In this document: one piece after another, positions 1-8,469 of the stretch
Position numbering within the stretch: the first letter of the stretch is position 1
Layout: each line of letters opens with the position of its first letter
From: Gammaproteobacteria bacterium
Lineage (GTDB): Bacteria; Pseudomonadota; Gammaproteobacteria; JAADGQ01
Direction: 5' to 3'
DNA: 37,960 nucleotides
Assembly: GCA_021648145.1 (NCBI GenBank)
Contig: JAKITI010000021.1
Location: 1 to 37,960, forward strand
Program-made: the position numbers and the translations under genes
Notes under the pieces: model-generated
What the model saw: the letters and a program-made list of their open reading frames with translations, nothing else
Databases searched by the model: none
What the model was told of the DNA's origin: nothing

Positions 1-31
1 AAAGCACCAACCCATAGAGGGTTGGTGCTTT
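1..31. repeat. Perfect 13-bp hairpin inside or beside a group II intron end
   Basis: The first 31 bases form a perfect stem of 13 pairs (AAAGCACCAACCC against GGGTTGGTGCTTT) closed by the loop ATAGA. It lies directly upstream of the intron domain V, where the distal part of domain IV would be. It may be the domain IV stem left after the intron reading frame, or a terminator-like hairpin. The window edge prevents a choice. Confidence 0.6.
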
Positions 32-127
32 ACACGAGCAACGATATAATTGAAGAGCCGGATGCGGTAATTCCGCACGTCCGGATCTGTGTGGGGGCGG
101 TCAGGTAACTGGCCGTTCTACCACGAC
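32..127 (+). ncRNA. 3' end of a bacterial group II intron (domains V and VI)
   Basis: Positions 55-88 have the 34-nt pattern of group II intron domain V. It begins GAGCCG, has an inner GCGG/CCGC helix closed by a short AATT-like loop, and ends with the partner CCGGATC strand. Positions 92-127 fold as domain VI: a GGGCGGTCAG/CTGGCCGTTC stem with a GTAA loop, followed by CTACCACGAC where the intron usually ends. The intron body and its reverse transcriptase lie before the window. The exact 3' splice site (about 127) is inferred from the family pattern. Confidence 0.75.
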
Positions 128-167
128 GGGCAGCACATATTTAGGATTTAGAGCAATAGGAGGAAAA

Positions 168-413
168 ATGAAGATAGAACTAGATGATTCAATCATGGAA
201 AAAATTGATGTTGAAGAGGAAGAAGCGTTAGAGCTCCTAGCAATAGCACTCTACAAATATAAAGGTGTTCATGGATCTCTAGCGGGAAAGCTGATCGGTA
301 AGACAGAGTTTGATTTTCATTCGCTCGTTTCCGATAAAGGTTCTACGATAAATTATGATGTAGATGACCTTGTCGATGACATTAAAAATAACGACAGTCA
401 GATGCCCTCATAA
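168..413 (+). CDS. UPF0175-family antitoxin-like protein
   Basis: This 81-residue acidic protein has the UPF0175 arrangement. A helical LLAIALYKYKGVHGSLAGKL segment (about residues 23-42) resembles the conserved 'ALKLYEEGKLSLGKAAEL' part of the family, and a C-terminal INYDVDDLVDDI motif (61-72) matches the usual 'NYDEEDLEEDL'. UPF0175 proteins are typically antitoxins encoded just before DUF3368/PIN toxins, and remains of such a toxin follow immediately. An AGGAGGAA ribosome site stands directly upstream of the ATG. The C-terminal residues NDSQMPS may be partly junction sequence, because the toxin start is missing. If the toxin is dead this is an orphan antitoxin. Confidence 0.75.
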   Translation: MKIELDDSIMEKIDVEEEEALELLAIALYKYKGVHGSLAGKLIGKTEFDFHSLVSDKGSTINYDVDDLVDDIKNNDSQMPS

Positions 414-629
414 TCGACGAGGTTGCAGGAAGAACGGTTGCGAAAAAGTTGGGACAAAATATTATTGGGATGATTGGAGTTCTCATTGAAGCAAAAGAGA
501 AAAGGCACATTCAATCTGTAAAGCCATACTTGGAGTAAATTGCACAACACTGGGTTCAGAATGAGTGAAGAACTGTATCAGTTGGCTTTACATAGGTCTG
601 GCGAAACTCAAAGCAGGCAACGAAGGTAA
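407..629 (+). pseudogene. Remnant of a DUF3368 PIN-domain toxin (5' truncated and frameshifted)
   Basis: From 407 one frame reads LIIDEVAGRTVAKKLG, then a GMIGVLIEAKEKR segment and KPYLE before a stop at 536-538. This is the usual second half of DUF3368 PIN-like proteins (typically 'LLIDDRRGRRVAERLG...GTLGVLLRAKR'). After a one-base shift, the frame starting at 540 continues LHNTGFRMSEELYQLAL, which is the family's C-terminal motif, and stops at 627-629. The N-terminal half with the first catalytic acidic residues is absent: antitoxin and toxin remnant are joined directly by an apparent deletion. The gene is therefore broken in two ways, and no active nuclease is expected. Confidence 0.75.
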
Positions 630-884
630 ATTGCCCTAACAAGGTGAATCCAGCGGATTGTCAAAAGTGGCACGAACGCCTTTTATAAAACAAATATGGG
701 TGTTCATATTGAAATATTTTGGTGCGTGAAACGCCCTGCCAAAGCTACTACGCATTTGTGAAACGGTGCGCTGAAGATGTTTTTTAGCTCATGCCGAGGC
801 TCTTTTTATAGTGGTCTCTTTGGGGGCTTCACGTAGAGTGGGCTTGCAAGGGTTGATTGTGACAACCAGATATCCGATCTCTAT
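630..884. other. Gene-free stretch between the TA remnant and truD
   Basis: I find no convincing gene, RNA or repeat here. Short open stretches are present, for example about 729-792, but none has a start with a ribosome site or a recognisable motif. The region could hold worn mobile-element debris, since the intron and a broken TA pair lie next to it. Confidence 0.4.
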
Positions 885-1907
885 TCAAAGAATAACTTCT
901 CTCAAAACGCTGGTGGCATAGCTTCCAGAAGTCAGGCTAAACTGTAATTGAAGTGTGGAGTGATCTAGCCAGTGCCATTGTAGATTTTTTGCTTGCAGGC
1001 GTGTGGCTCGGCGTTGTTGCTGGAGCCCGACATGCTCTAGCCCTGTCAGCCAGTCGCTGTATTTTGATAATATTTCTTCTTCAAACTGAAGTGCTTGCCC
1101 TGTTGTTTGTAACAGGCCACGCCCCCAAAGTGGGGCTGTGGGGTGGGTTTTCATAGACTCAAGATAGACATCCAGATTGCTGTTAGCGGCTCCTGTAATC
1201 AGGAGTTGCTCTGTTTCTGGATCAATCAGTCGATCACCAGCCATGCAACGATTCCATAAACCTTGTTTGACACGTTCAGAAAGTACGGTGTTGAAGAGGA
1301 ACGAGCGTGCAGATGATATGTATAAACTGCGTTTGTGTCGTTCTTTAACCTGAACTTTATCCACTAATAGGTCGTGTGCATGTTGCAGGTTATTAAAGCC
1401 AAAGCGCTGGCTGCCAAAATAGTTGGGTACGCCATGTTCAGTGATGGTCTGCAAGCGTGATTCAGTAGCTTCTTTGCATCCTTTAAAATGGCGCAAAATG
1501 AGTTGGAAGCGATTACCAATCAGAGAACCACGTTTTAATTTTCTACGGTGACGTGTGACTTCAAGTATCGTAACTTCATCACTATTCAGCTCTAACCAAT
1601 CGGGCTCTTGTTTGCCTGAAATGTTGACGGTAAAACTTTGGGTGGTGACAGCATGTCGATCTTTAATGCCTGCATAGCCAATATCAAGAAGCTTAACATT
1701 CGCGTGCTCTGCTAGTTGACGAGCAAGCCAATCGGTATTGGTGTGACGTTTTTTGATGACAAGCCAAGCATGATCACCTTCATGGTCGGGTTCAAAACTG
1801 GGCAGTTCTTCGACCTGAAAATCTTCAGTCTGGCTGCGAATAGTGGCACGGGCTTCGGGAGCGCCTTGGCTGTAAGCCAAAGAATCAATATGTGCCTGGC
1901 TCTCCAT
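885..1907 (-). CDS. truD: tRNA pseudouridine(13) synthase TruD
   Basis: TruD isomerises uridine 13 of tRNA to pseudouridine. The protein is about 340 residues, a normal length for the bacterial enzyme. It carries the TruD signature AGIKDRHAVTTQ near residue 84, with the catalytic aspartate in KDRH, the downstream PNYFGSQRFG motif, and an N-terminal FQVEELPSFEP segment. I prefer the ATG at 1907, which overlaps the ispF stop as TGATG with GGAGGAG just upstream. A GTG one codon earlier (1910) is also possible. It is the last gene of the ftsB-ispD-ispF-truD run and is translationally coupled to ispF. Confidence 0.96.
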   Translation of the reverse strand: MESQAHIDSLAYSQGAPEARATIRSQTEDFQVEELPSFEPDHEGDHAWLVIKKRHTNTDWLARQLAEHANVKLLDIGYAGIKDRHAVTTQSFTVNISGKQEPDWLELNSDEVTILEVTRHRRKLKRGSLIGNRFQLILRHFKGCKEATESRLQTITEHGVPNYFGSQRFGFNNLQHAHDLLVDKVQVKERHKRSLYISSARSFLFNTVLSERVKQGLWNRCMAGDRLIDPETEQLLITGAANSNLDVYLESMKTHPTAPLWGRGLLQTTGQALQFEEEILSKYSDWLTGLEHVGLQQQRRATRLQAKNLQWHWLDHSTLQLQFSLTSGSYATSVLREVIL

Positions 1908-2389
1908 CACTCCTCCAGTAAAACGACAGCATGGGTAGATATTCCCTCTTTTCGGCCTGTAAACCCAAGGTTTTCAGTGGTTGTTGCTTTGACGTTTACA
2001 CGGCTACTTTCGATTTTAAGGTCAGAGGCAATATTAGCGATCATGGTTGATATGTGTGGTGCAAGTTTGGGGGCTTGTGCAATGACGGTGACATCAATAT
2101 TGGAAATGGTGAATTTTTTATCATGAATGAGTGCAGCAACGTTACGCAATAATATCCGACTGTCGATATTCTCAAATTGATCGCTGGTATCGGGAAAGTG
2201 TTTGCCTATATCGCCAAGCCCTGCTGCGCCCAGCAGGGCATCACACACGGCATGAATCAATACATCACCATCAGAATGAGCAATAAGCCCCCACGGATGA
2301 GCAATTTTTACGCCACCAATAATTAAATCACAATGCTGATCTGATTCATTGGCAAAGCGATGCACATCATAACCATGACCAATTCTCAC
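1907..2389 (-). CDS. ispF: 2-C-methyl-D-erythritol 2,4-cyclodiphosphate synthase IspF
   Basis: IspF cyclises CDP-methylerythritol 2-phosphate in the non-mevalonate isoprenoid pathway and acts in the cytosol as a trimer. At 160 residues it has the standard length. It begins [12 protein letters not shown], which holds the metal-binding Asp and His, followed by the [19 protein letters not shown] motif with the further metal histidine, [10 protein letters not shown], and the C-terminal [12 protein letters not shown] loop. It starts one base after the ispD stop, so the two consecutive pathway steps are translationally coupled. Its own stop overlaps the truD start. Confidence 0.98.
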   Translation of the reverse strand: MRIGHGYDVHRFANESDQHCDLIIGGVKIAHPWGLIAHSDGDVLIHAVCDALLGAAGLGDIGKHFPDTSDQFENIDSRILLRNVAALIHDKKFTISNIDVTVIAQAPKLAPHISTMIANIASDLKIESSRVNVKATTTENLGFTGRKEGISTHAVVLLEE

Positions 2390-2390
2390 G

Positions 2391-3122
2391 TTATGTTTCC
2401 TTTTGTTGTTTTAAATAAAGCTCTGCCAGGATGAGATCTTGCGGGTGTGTAATTTTAATATTATCCGCATGACCTTCAACTAATAAGGGCGTGAGACCCA
2501 GCCACTCAATTGCTGAAGCTTCGTCAGTGATGGGTTGATTTTGTGAGACGGCCAGTCGCAAGGCGCGTGTCAAATCATTCAGGCGAAACATTTGAGGAGT
2601 CAGAGCTCGCCATAGACCGCTGCGATCAATGGTTTCAGTAATATTGGTATTACAGTCAACACGTTTGACGGTATCTGCAACAGGAATTCCCAGCAACCCA
2701 CCCACGGGATGGTCGGACAGTTTATCAATCAGTCGATCAATATCTTCGTGGCGCAGGCAGGGGCGAGCCGCGTCATGAACCAAAACCCAATCTTCAGGAC
2801 TAGCATAAGCTGCAAGCCTTTCCAAAGCATTAAGCACGGAGTCACAGCGCTCTTTGCCCCCTTCGGCTTCTAGCAATAATTTATGACGATTCAGTGTACG
2901 AAGGCGATTCCAGTGAGGGTCGCCCTTTGAGGTCGCAACCACAATGCCATGAATCGCAGGGTGGCTTTCTAGGCATTGCAGCGTGTGTTCAATAACTGTT
3001 TTATCAGCGAGTTTCAGGTATTGCTTGGGAATGGATTTTCCCATGCGTTTGCCGCTTCCTGCAGCGGGAATAACGACCCAATAGAGTGGGGCGTTATTTT
3101 TTGAGGTCAATTTTGTAGTCAA
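2391..3122 (-). CDS. ispD: 2-C-methyl-D-erythritol 4-phosphate cytidylyltransferase IspD
   Basis: IspD transfers CMP to methylerythritol 4-phosphate, the step before CDP-ME kinase in the MEP pathway. The 243-residue protein contains the cytidylyltransferase P-loop-like motif [19 protein letters not shown] (about residues 18-36), the [12 protein letters not shown] motif near the middle, and the TDEASAIEW substrate segment. It is 10 bases downstream of ftsB and one base upstream of ispF, the usual order in gammaproteobacteria. Confidence 0.98.
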   Translation of the reverse strand: MTTKLTSKNNAPLYWVVIPAAGSGKRMGKSIPKQYLKLADKTVIEHTLQCLESHPAIHGIVVATSKGDPHWNRLRTLNRHKLLLEAEGGKERCDSVLNALERLAAYASPEDWVLVHDAARPCLRHEDIDRLIDKLSDHPVGGLLGIPVADTVKRVDCNTNITETIDRSGLWRALTPQMFRLNDLTRALRLAVSQNQPITDEASAIEWLGLTPLLVEGHADNIKITHPQDLILAELYLKQQKET

Positions 3123-3132
3123 TGTTTTAAAT

Positions 3133-3402
3133 TTAGTCGATTATTTGATAAAAAATTTCGCCTTTTTTAATCATGCCAAGCTCACTGCGGGCACGTTCTT
3201 CAATGGCATCTTCACCTTTTTTTAACCCCTGAACTTCAGCGGATAGACGTTGGTTTTCTTCGTGGAGCCGTTTATTTTCTTCTATTTGTTTCGATATTGT
3301 TTGCTGCATTTTTTTGACATCTTGCAATCCATCTTTGCCAAACCACAGCTTGGTTTGCAGAAAAACAGTTAATAACAATAGACAAAGAATAAAAAGTTTC
3401 AT
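3133..3402 (-). CDS. ftsB: Cell division protein FtsB
   Basis: FtsB is a small bitopic division protein that joins FtsL and FtsQ at the septum. The 89 residues show an N-terminal membrane segment (LFILCLLLLTVFLQTKLWFG), then a heptad coiled coil (about 30-65: KKMQQTISKQIEENKRLHEE and on), and the conserved end with ERARSELGMIKKGEIFY. The linkage to ispD supports the call. Enolase, the frequent upstream neighbour in gammaproteobacteria, is not here; a VanZ-like gene takes its place. Confidence 0.95.
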   Translation of the reverse strand: MKLFILCLLLLTVFLQTKLWFGKDGLQDVKKMQQTISKQIEENKRLHEENQRLSAEVQGLKKGEDAIEERARSELGMIKKGEIFYQIID

Positions 3403-3453
3403 GGTATTAAGGCGCCATAAAGGCTCGGTTATGATAATGGTGCAAGCATATGA

Positions 3454-3462
3454 AGTATATCA
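3454..3462 (-). promoter_or_regulatory. Possible extended -10 promoter for ftsB-ispD-ispF-truD
   Basis: On the minus strand the sequence TGA-TATACT gives a good -10 hexamer with the TG of an extended -10 element, about 50 bases before the ftsB start. No clear -35 box is seen at 17 bases. The call is tentative. Confidence 0.4.
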
Positions 3463-3503
3463 TTTAGAACCGCCAGTGTGGATTTTTGCGAAGTTTCAGT
3501 TAT

Positions 3504-3914
3504 TTAAAATTTTAAATCGTTATGGTTTTTTAGTGGTTTTTTAAAAATCTTGTGACCCGCTTTACGCAGTGTAAACCCAGCAATAAACCCACCAGTGCCA
3601 TCAGCAATAATATCTAGCACACTGGCATCCCTGCCCGGAATAAAATATTGATGAAACTCATCCGATATGCCGTAAGCAATAGTGAAAAGTGTGACAAGCC
3701 CGACCTGTTTCCAGCTCAGAGTGCCTTTCCATGGTTCTAGAGAGAGTGCAAACAGCCCTCCAAGTAAACCATAAGCGAGTATGTGCATGACTTTATCGCT
3801 ATTGGAAAAGCTCGGTGCTACGTCGATATAGGGTAGAGATGACAGATAAAAAATAAAAGCCATCAAAGTGATGGTGAGCAGACGATAAAATTGATGGTTA
3901 AGTATCGGTAGCAT
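3504..3914 (-). CDS. VanZ-like family membrane protein
   Basis: This 136-residue protein has about four membrane segments and the VanZ-family features. These are an N-terminal hydrophobic helix ending YLSSLPY, the motif SDKVMHILAYGLLGGLFA with a conserved SDK...H...Y pattern, and GISDEFHQYFIPGRDASVLDIIADGTGG, which is the family's most conserved part. The role of chromosomal VanZ-like proteins outside teicoplanin resistance is poorly defined, and I infer none here. It lies 101 bases upstream of ftsB and could be co-transcribed with it. Confidence 0.9.
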   Translation of the reverse strand: MLPILNHQFYRLLTITLMAFIFYLSSLPYIDVAPSFSNSDKVMHILAYGLLGGLFALSLEPWKGTLSWKQVGLVTLFTIAYGISDEFHQYFIPGRDASVLDIIADGTGGFIAGFTLRKAGHKIFKKPLKNHNDLKF

Positions 3915-4002
3915 TAATTTTTGACCTGAAAACAGTGGAAGTGAAATTGAGGTTGCCAGTGAATCTGGCGGCTATTCTAACAGATAATGGATTGCTTAAT
4001 AA

Positions 4003-5691
4003 ATGAACGACTCACACTGGCAAAAACGGGATATAAAAAACAAGGGTCGACGTTTAATTGTTACCCTATTTTTTATTATTTCTCTTGCCACTTGTGGTGG
4101 AGATGATAATGAAGAGCCTTCTGACAATCTTGGTAATACGAATCATTGCGAAGCATTAAATGAGTCGCGAAAAAGTACTACGATGTCTGAAATCATAAAT
4201 ATAACACCACGAGCCAGTCAGGGTGATCCACTCTATAAAAATCAATGGCATCTTGATCAGTCAAATAGTTTCGTGGGTGGTGATATCAATGTGACGTCTG
4301 TTTGGGCGCAGGGAATCAGAGGGCAGGGCGTTGTTGTTGCTGTGGTTGATGATGGTCTGGAGATCAATCATGAAGATCTTGTGGACAATATTGCACTTGG
4401 AAAGAGCCTTAATTACCTCTCTTCTGAAGAGCGAGCAGAGAGTGATCCAACGCCATTGCCAGGGTCGGGCGATTATCATGGTACTGCCGTTGCCGGTATT
4501 GTCGCAGCACGTGATTATAATAGTGTCGGTGGGCGAGGCGTTGCTCCGCGCGCTTCACTGGTGGGGTATAACCTGCTGCAACAATCTACTTTTTTAAACT
4601 CAGCTCATGCCATGTTAAACAACAAAGATATCGTTGCAGTGTCAAATAATAGTTGGAGTTTTGCAGCTGATGATACAGGTGAATTAGTAGCATCACATGC
4701 GTCATGGCGCAATGCAATAAAGAGTGGCGTGAAGGCACGAAATGGCAAAGGTATCAGCTACGTTTTTGCAGCAGGAAACGGAGGGGAGCGCAACGTTGAT
4801 AACTCCAATTATGATGGTTACGTCAATAATCGTTATGTACTGGCCATTTGCTCTGTCGGAAATTTTGGAAAAAAAGCGACTTACTCTGAAAAAGGTGCAA
4901 ATTTATGGGTTTGTGCACCTTCATTGGGTGATGCAGGCATCGGTATTACAACAACAGATTTATCAGGCAATGAAGGGCTGAACCCTTCATCAGATAGTCG
5001 CGACTCTAGTGATAAAAATTACACCTATCGTTTTGGGGGAACCTCAGCATCTGCGCCTATTGTTTCTGGTGTGATTGCTCTGATACTGGAAAAAAATCCT
5101 GACCTTGGGTGGCGTGATATACGGATGATATTGGCACGTTCGGCCGTCAAAAATGATCAAGCAGACTCTGACTGGAAAATATCAAGTGGTGATTATCCTT
5201 ACAACATTAACCATAAATACGGGTTTGGTGCCGTGGATGCGGCAGCGGCTGTTTTAATGGCGGAAGGGTGGAGTATTTTAGAGGATGAAGAAATTTTTGA
5301 AACAGTGCCCTCTGAGTTAAACCAATTGATTCCAGACGATGACAAGAGCCCAGTGATTGATACTATTACCGTGAGTGAAAATCATATTGTCGAGTATGTT
5401 GATGTGATTGTAGATATTGAACATGCTGATATAGGTGATTTAACAATTACTTTAACATCTCCCATGGGGACTCGGAGCACGCTTGCTGAAACGCATGACT
5501 GTCAAAATGAATGTGGCGTGGCAGTGCAATGCCAATCCGCTTTTGATCAATGGAGTTTTGGAGTGGCTCGGCACCTTGAAGAACGCTCACAAGGTGAGTG
5601 GCAACTCTCCGTTGTTGATAACAAAACGGGTATTCAAGGAAAAATTAAATCATGGAAGTTGAAAATTTATGGGCGACCCACAGGAGAGTGA
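4003..5691 (+). CDS. S8 serine protease (subtilisin/kexin-like) lipoprotein with P-domain
   Basis: A 562-residue secreted protease. The N-terminus has a charged start, a hydrophobic stretch and a lipobox (SLATC followed by GGDDNEE), so it should be a lipoprotein. The catalytic triad is visible: Asp116 in AVVDDGLEINHEDL, His159 in DYHGTAVAGIVAA and Ser348 in GGTSASAPIVSG. The oxyanion Asn lies in the FAAGNGG motif. Residues from about 440 to the end form a P/Homo-B domain like that of kexin and other proprotein convertases. The catalytic domain begins almost at once after the lipobox linker (DPLYKNQWHLDQ near residue 75), leaving no room for a typical N-terminal prodomain. The next gene, 4 bases downstream, seems to supply that part. 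Confidence 0.93.
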   Translation: MNDSHWQKRDIKNKGRRLIVTLFFIISLATCGGDDNEEPSDNLGNTNHCEALNESRKSTTMSEIINITPRASQGDPLYKNQWHLDQSNSFVGGDINVTSVWAQGIRGQGVVVAVVDDGLEINHEDLVDNIALGKSLNYLSSEERAESDPTPLPGSGDYHGTAVAGIVAARDYNSVGGRGVAPRASLVGYNLLQQSTFLNSAHAMLNNKDIVAVSNNSWSFAADDTGELVASHASWRNAIKSGVKARNGKGISYVFAAGNGGERNVDNSNYDGYVNNRYVLAICSVGNFGKKATYSEKGANLWVCAPSLGDAGIGITTTDLSGNEGLNPSSDSRDSSDKNYTYRFGGTSASAPIVSGVIALILEKNPDLGWRDIRMILARSAVKNDQADSDWKISSGDYPYNINHKYGFGAVDAAAAVLMAEGWSILEDEEIFETVPSELNQLIPDDDKSPVIDTITVSENHIVEYVDVIVDIEHADIGDLTITLTSPMGTRSTLAETHDCQNECGVAVQCQSAFDQWSFGVARHLEERSQGEWQLSVVDNKTGIQGKIKSWKLKIYGRPTGE

Positions 5692-5695
5692 TTCA

Positions 5696-6325
5696 ATGTT
5701 AAAGCAATATACGGTGGGAGTGCTGCTGATGGTTGCCCTGTTTGGTTGCCAGGCCGGAATGCCAGTTGGTCAACAACCAGAACCTCAGTTAGATGAAAGT
5801 TATACATGGTTTGATGGTGAGAGGTATCATTCAGTTTGGCTCAATCCTAATGAAATCGCTGAATTTTTAAGTAATGATCGACAACAAAATTTGAGAGTGA
5901 ATCGTCGCTCTTTAACTGCTGGAATGAGGCTATTGAAAGAGCAGGGTAATTTGCGTATCTGGCAAGTTCCGAAAAAAGAGGTCGAAACCTCAGCGGGTCT
6001 CAAATTGCGATCGGTTCAACAACAAGAGCATGCAGCGAACTTTTCCGAAGTGTTTCATACAACCACAGTCACTCACTCTCCACGAATGGCGTTGCCCGGG
6101 AATATTATTGTTGCTTTCTCTGAAGGTTGGAATTTACAGAAAGCCGATCAATGGTTTGAAGCAAAAGGGCTGAAAATATTGAAACCCGTCATAGAAAAAC
6201 AAGGGGTCTTTTTAGTGAAGAGTGAGAGTGGCTTGGCTTCTTTGCTATTAGCAAATGAACTGAATAAAGCGAGCGAAGTGCGCTATGCCATGCCCGATTG
6301 GTGGAAAGAGATATTTAAGCGTTGA
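5696..6325 (+). CDS. Lipoprotein resembling a stand-alone S8 protease prodomain/inhibitor
   Basis: From the ATG at 5696 the protein is 209 residues. This start has CAGGAGAG upstream and sits 4 bases after the protease stop; an earlier start at 5669 lies inside the protease gene. It opens with a signal and lipobox (LLMVALFGC). The C-terminal half reads LPGNIIVAFSEGWN, then a GLKILKPVIEKQGVFLVKS segment, then NELNKASEVRYAMPDWW. This follows the pattern of fervidolysin-type S8 prodomains, which usually read like 'PGEVIVKFKPG...GLKV...VYLVKV...L...PGVEYAEPNY'. Prodomains of this class fold and inhibit the catalytic domain. The inference is that protease and prodomain are separate lipoproteins. 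No database search was possible, so the homology rests on motif order. Confidence 0.65.
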   Translation: MLKQYTVGVLLMVALFGCQAGMPVGQQPEPQLDESYTWFDGERYHSVWLNPNEIAEFLSNDRQQNLRVNRRSLTAGMRLLKEQGNLRIWQVPKKEVETSAGLKLRSVQQQEHAANFSEVFHTTTVTHSPRMALPGNIIVAFSEGWNLQKADQWFEAKGLKILKPVIEKQGVFLVKSESGLASLLLANELNKASEVRYAMPDWWKEIFKR

Positions 6326-6342
6326 ATTTACAGGAAGCCTGT

Positions 6343-6783
6343 TTATGGCAGTATTTCAATCGGTGTGCCTGCTTGTACTAACTCCCATATCTCATCCATT
6401 TCAGCATCAGTGACTGCGATACAACCATCTGTCCAGTTAAACTGTTGAGCCAACCATGACAATGAACCCTGACCATTTTTCTGGCCATGAATCATGATTA
6501 GATTGCCAGGATCAACCCCCTTCGCTTGAGCTCTTTTTTTGTCATCTTCATTGGGATATGAAATATGAATTGACTTGTAAAATGCACTGTCTGACTTTTT
6601 ATAATCGAGAATATATTTTCCTTCCGGAGTTCGCTGATCTCCTTCTTGCTGTTTATGACCTATCGGGTTACCGCCAAAAACAACGTTGTATTTTTTCACT
6701 TGCTCCCCCTCATAGAGGAGGTACATTTTTTTTTCTGATTTGTTGACGAGCACATAGTCAACTTTGCTTGAAGCTGCACTCAT
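6343..6783 (-). CDS. L,D-transpeptidase (YkuD) family protein
   Basis: YkuD proteins cross-link peptidoglycan or attach lipoproteins through a catalytic cysteine. This protein has DYVLVNKSEKKMYLL at the start of the fold, the HGQKNGQG histidine motif, and NWTDGCIAVTDAEMDEIWELV with the catalytic Cys in the (S/T)xGC motif. The 146-residue form from the ATG at 6783 lacks a signal peptide. The same frame stays open upstream to a stop at 6841-6843 and encodes IKYSILIFSLIFSSMSAASS, which looks exactly like a signal peptide but has no ATG, GTG or TTG. A non-standard start such as ATC at 6823-6825, 9 bases after an AGCAGG site, or a lost start codon, are both possible. Confidence 0.85.
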   Translation of the reverse strand: MSAASSKVDYVLVNKSEKKMYLLYEGEQVKKYNVVFGGNPIGHKQQEGDQRTPEGKYILDYKKSDSAFYKSIHISYPNEDDKKRAQAKGVDPGNLIMIHGQKNGQGSLSWLAQQFNWTDGCIAVTDAEMDEIWELVQAGTPIEILP

Positions 6784-7055
6784 ACTTGAAAAGATTAAGC
6801 TAAATATCAGTATTGAATATTTGATGGGAAACGACCTGCTTTAATGGCTTGTAAAAATGACCGTAATTTAGCATTTTTTATATTTGTAGTCACTTGAAAA
6901 AATGTGTGGCTTCATATCATATTTTGAAGCCTTGCAAATAAATTTTTTCTGTACTCTGTTAGGGTTATAAAAGTTTCTCATTTTTCATGGGGGAAGAGGG
7001 CGCTATAATACGTGCTTATATACAGGACAACGTAATTTTTTGTGAGGTTATGGTG

Positions 7056-8468
7056 ATGAATATCAAAATACAAAAACGAATGATGGTTGTTTTTTTACCA
7101 TTGCTTTTATTGGTGGGGTGTGGAGGTGATGATAATGATGTCTCTTCTGTTACAGATGCGCAGGCCAAGTCAGCGGCCACAGAAGGGATCACAAGAAGTA
7201 TTAATGCCAACCTTGGAGGCGCAGGTGAATTGGCAAATAACTCAACAGCGATTCAGACGGCTATCAATGGAGGCCGTGTGGGTACGCAAAGCCGATCTAT
7301 ATCGTTTCGTGCTATGAATAACGATGCCCTTCTGTTGACGAATGAAATTGAGAGCAAGATCGACTCTATTTTAAATAAATTATTGAGCAATGGCGTACGC
7401 GATGGCGATACCATTACTTATGACCCTGATGAAAATACTTTATGTGCAGATGAGTGGGGCAGTGATTTATCTGCATTAATTGATGGCGATAATATGAGCG
7501 GTACGATGGCTGAATGTATCGATATGTTCAGTCATATCACATTGATGTTAACCATCATTTCCGATAATGAAGGAACTCTGGTAATCAAATATGATGGCTT
7601 TTCAATGATGGTGATTGGATATGCTCCAAACAGTGCTTATTTTGAGACTGATCTAGCGCAGTTGAAATTGATTTATGAAGACGTCGCTGAAGAAGAAGGT
7701 GACTCCAATAATATGGTTTCTCCTGCTACTTTTGAAGGTGTAACAAGGCTGACTTTTACGGTACTAGGAACTAATTATGGCCGAGTAACATTATCGATTG
7801 AGGATGCTATTAACGTTGTGGATCAAACTGAAAACAAAGAGATTAATGTTCATCTCGGCGCTACACCCAAAGTGTTTGAGGTTACCATTAATGGCTCCAA
7901 TGAGACGGCATCTATAGAGGTGGGTTTGGTTGCAGTTCAAGCTCTTGTCCCTCTTGGTGATAATGATGACGGTGGAATCATTCAGCAAGCTAGATTTGAC
8001 CTTAAGGGGCTTACTTTGAAAGCTGAGCTTGAAACAGGGGGTGATAAAATGGTGTTCACCAATGTTGGGATAGGTAGTGGCCCGTTTACCTTTAATGTGC
8101 TTGATCCAAGTGCGTTAACTGAAAATGATGATCAACTTGATCTCAGCCTGGCATTGAGTACCTTTGGTTTTTCAGTGAATGGATTGACAGATACTATTTT
8201 ATTTGACAGTCCTTTTTCAATGGTGCTTGACGTTAATGATGTATTTGGTATTTTTGCGGATTTAGCAACAACCAACAGCAGCTTGAATGTTGATATTGTT
8301 GAAAATACGGAACTTAAACCTTTGGATGATGTTATGAAGGTTAACAGCGGTTCAGTTTCAGTGGAAGGCACAGGTGATTTTACCGGCTCTGTAATGTACA
8401 CAGCCGCTCAGTGCTTTACCTCAGGAGGTAAAGGTGATTTCGCATTAGTGGATGCCGCTTGCCCATAG
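7056..8468 (+). CDS. Unknown lipoprotein of about 470 residues
   Basis: I do not recognise the family. The start is taken as ATG 7056, with GTGAGG 8 bases upstream; the open frame extends back to 6987 but without a ribosome site. The N-terminus KRMMVVFLPLLLLVGC is a signal peptide with a lipobox, followed by the acidic linker GGDDNDVSS. The rest is rich in Asn, Asp, Ser, Thr and alternating hydrophobics, suggesting a long beta-structured surface or periplasmic protein. Two cysteines near residue 125-150 and two near the C-terminus (AAQCFTSGG...DAACP) could form disulphides. It is convergent with the DUF3179 gene, one base apart. Confidence 0.75.
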   Translation: MNIKIQKRMMVVFLPLLLLVGCGGDDNDVSSVTDAQAKSAATEGITRSINANLGGAGELANNSTAIQTAINGGRVGTQSRSISFRAMNNDALLLTNEIESKIDSILNKLLSNGVRDGDTITYDPDENTLCADEWGSDLSALIDGDNMSGTMAECIDMFSHITLMLTIISDNEGTLVIKYDGFSMMVIGYAPNSAYFETDLAQLKLIYEDVAEEEGDSNNMVSPATFEGVTRLTFTVLGTNYGRVTLSIEDAINVVDQTENKEINVHLGATPKVFEVTINGSNETASIEVGLVAVQALVPLGDNDDGGIIQQARFDLKGLTLKAELETGGDKMVFTNVGIGSGPFTFNVLDPSALTENDDQLDLSLALSTFGFSVNGLTDTILFDSPFSMVLDVNDVFGIFADLATTNSSLNVDIVENTELKPLDDVMKVNSGSVSVEGTGDFTGSVMYTAAQCFTSGGKGDFALVDAACP

Positions 8469-8469
8469 A

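Noticed and set aside
6908-6931. GGCTTCA/TGAAGCC hairpin as a terminator
   Set aside because: The 7-bp stem has a 10-base loop and no T run directly after it, so it is too weak to call.
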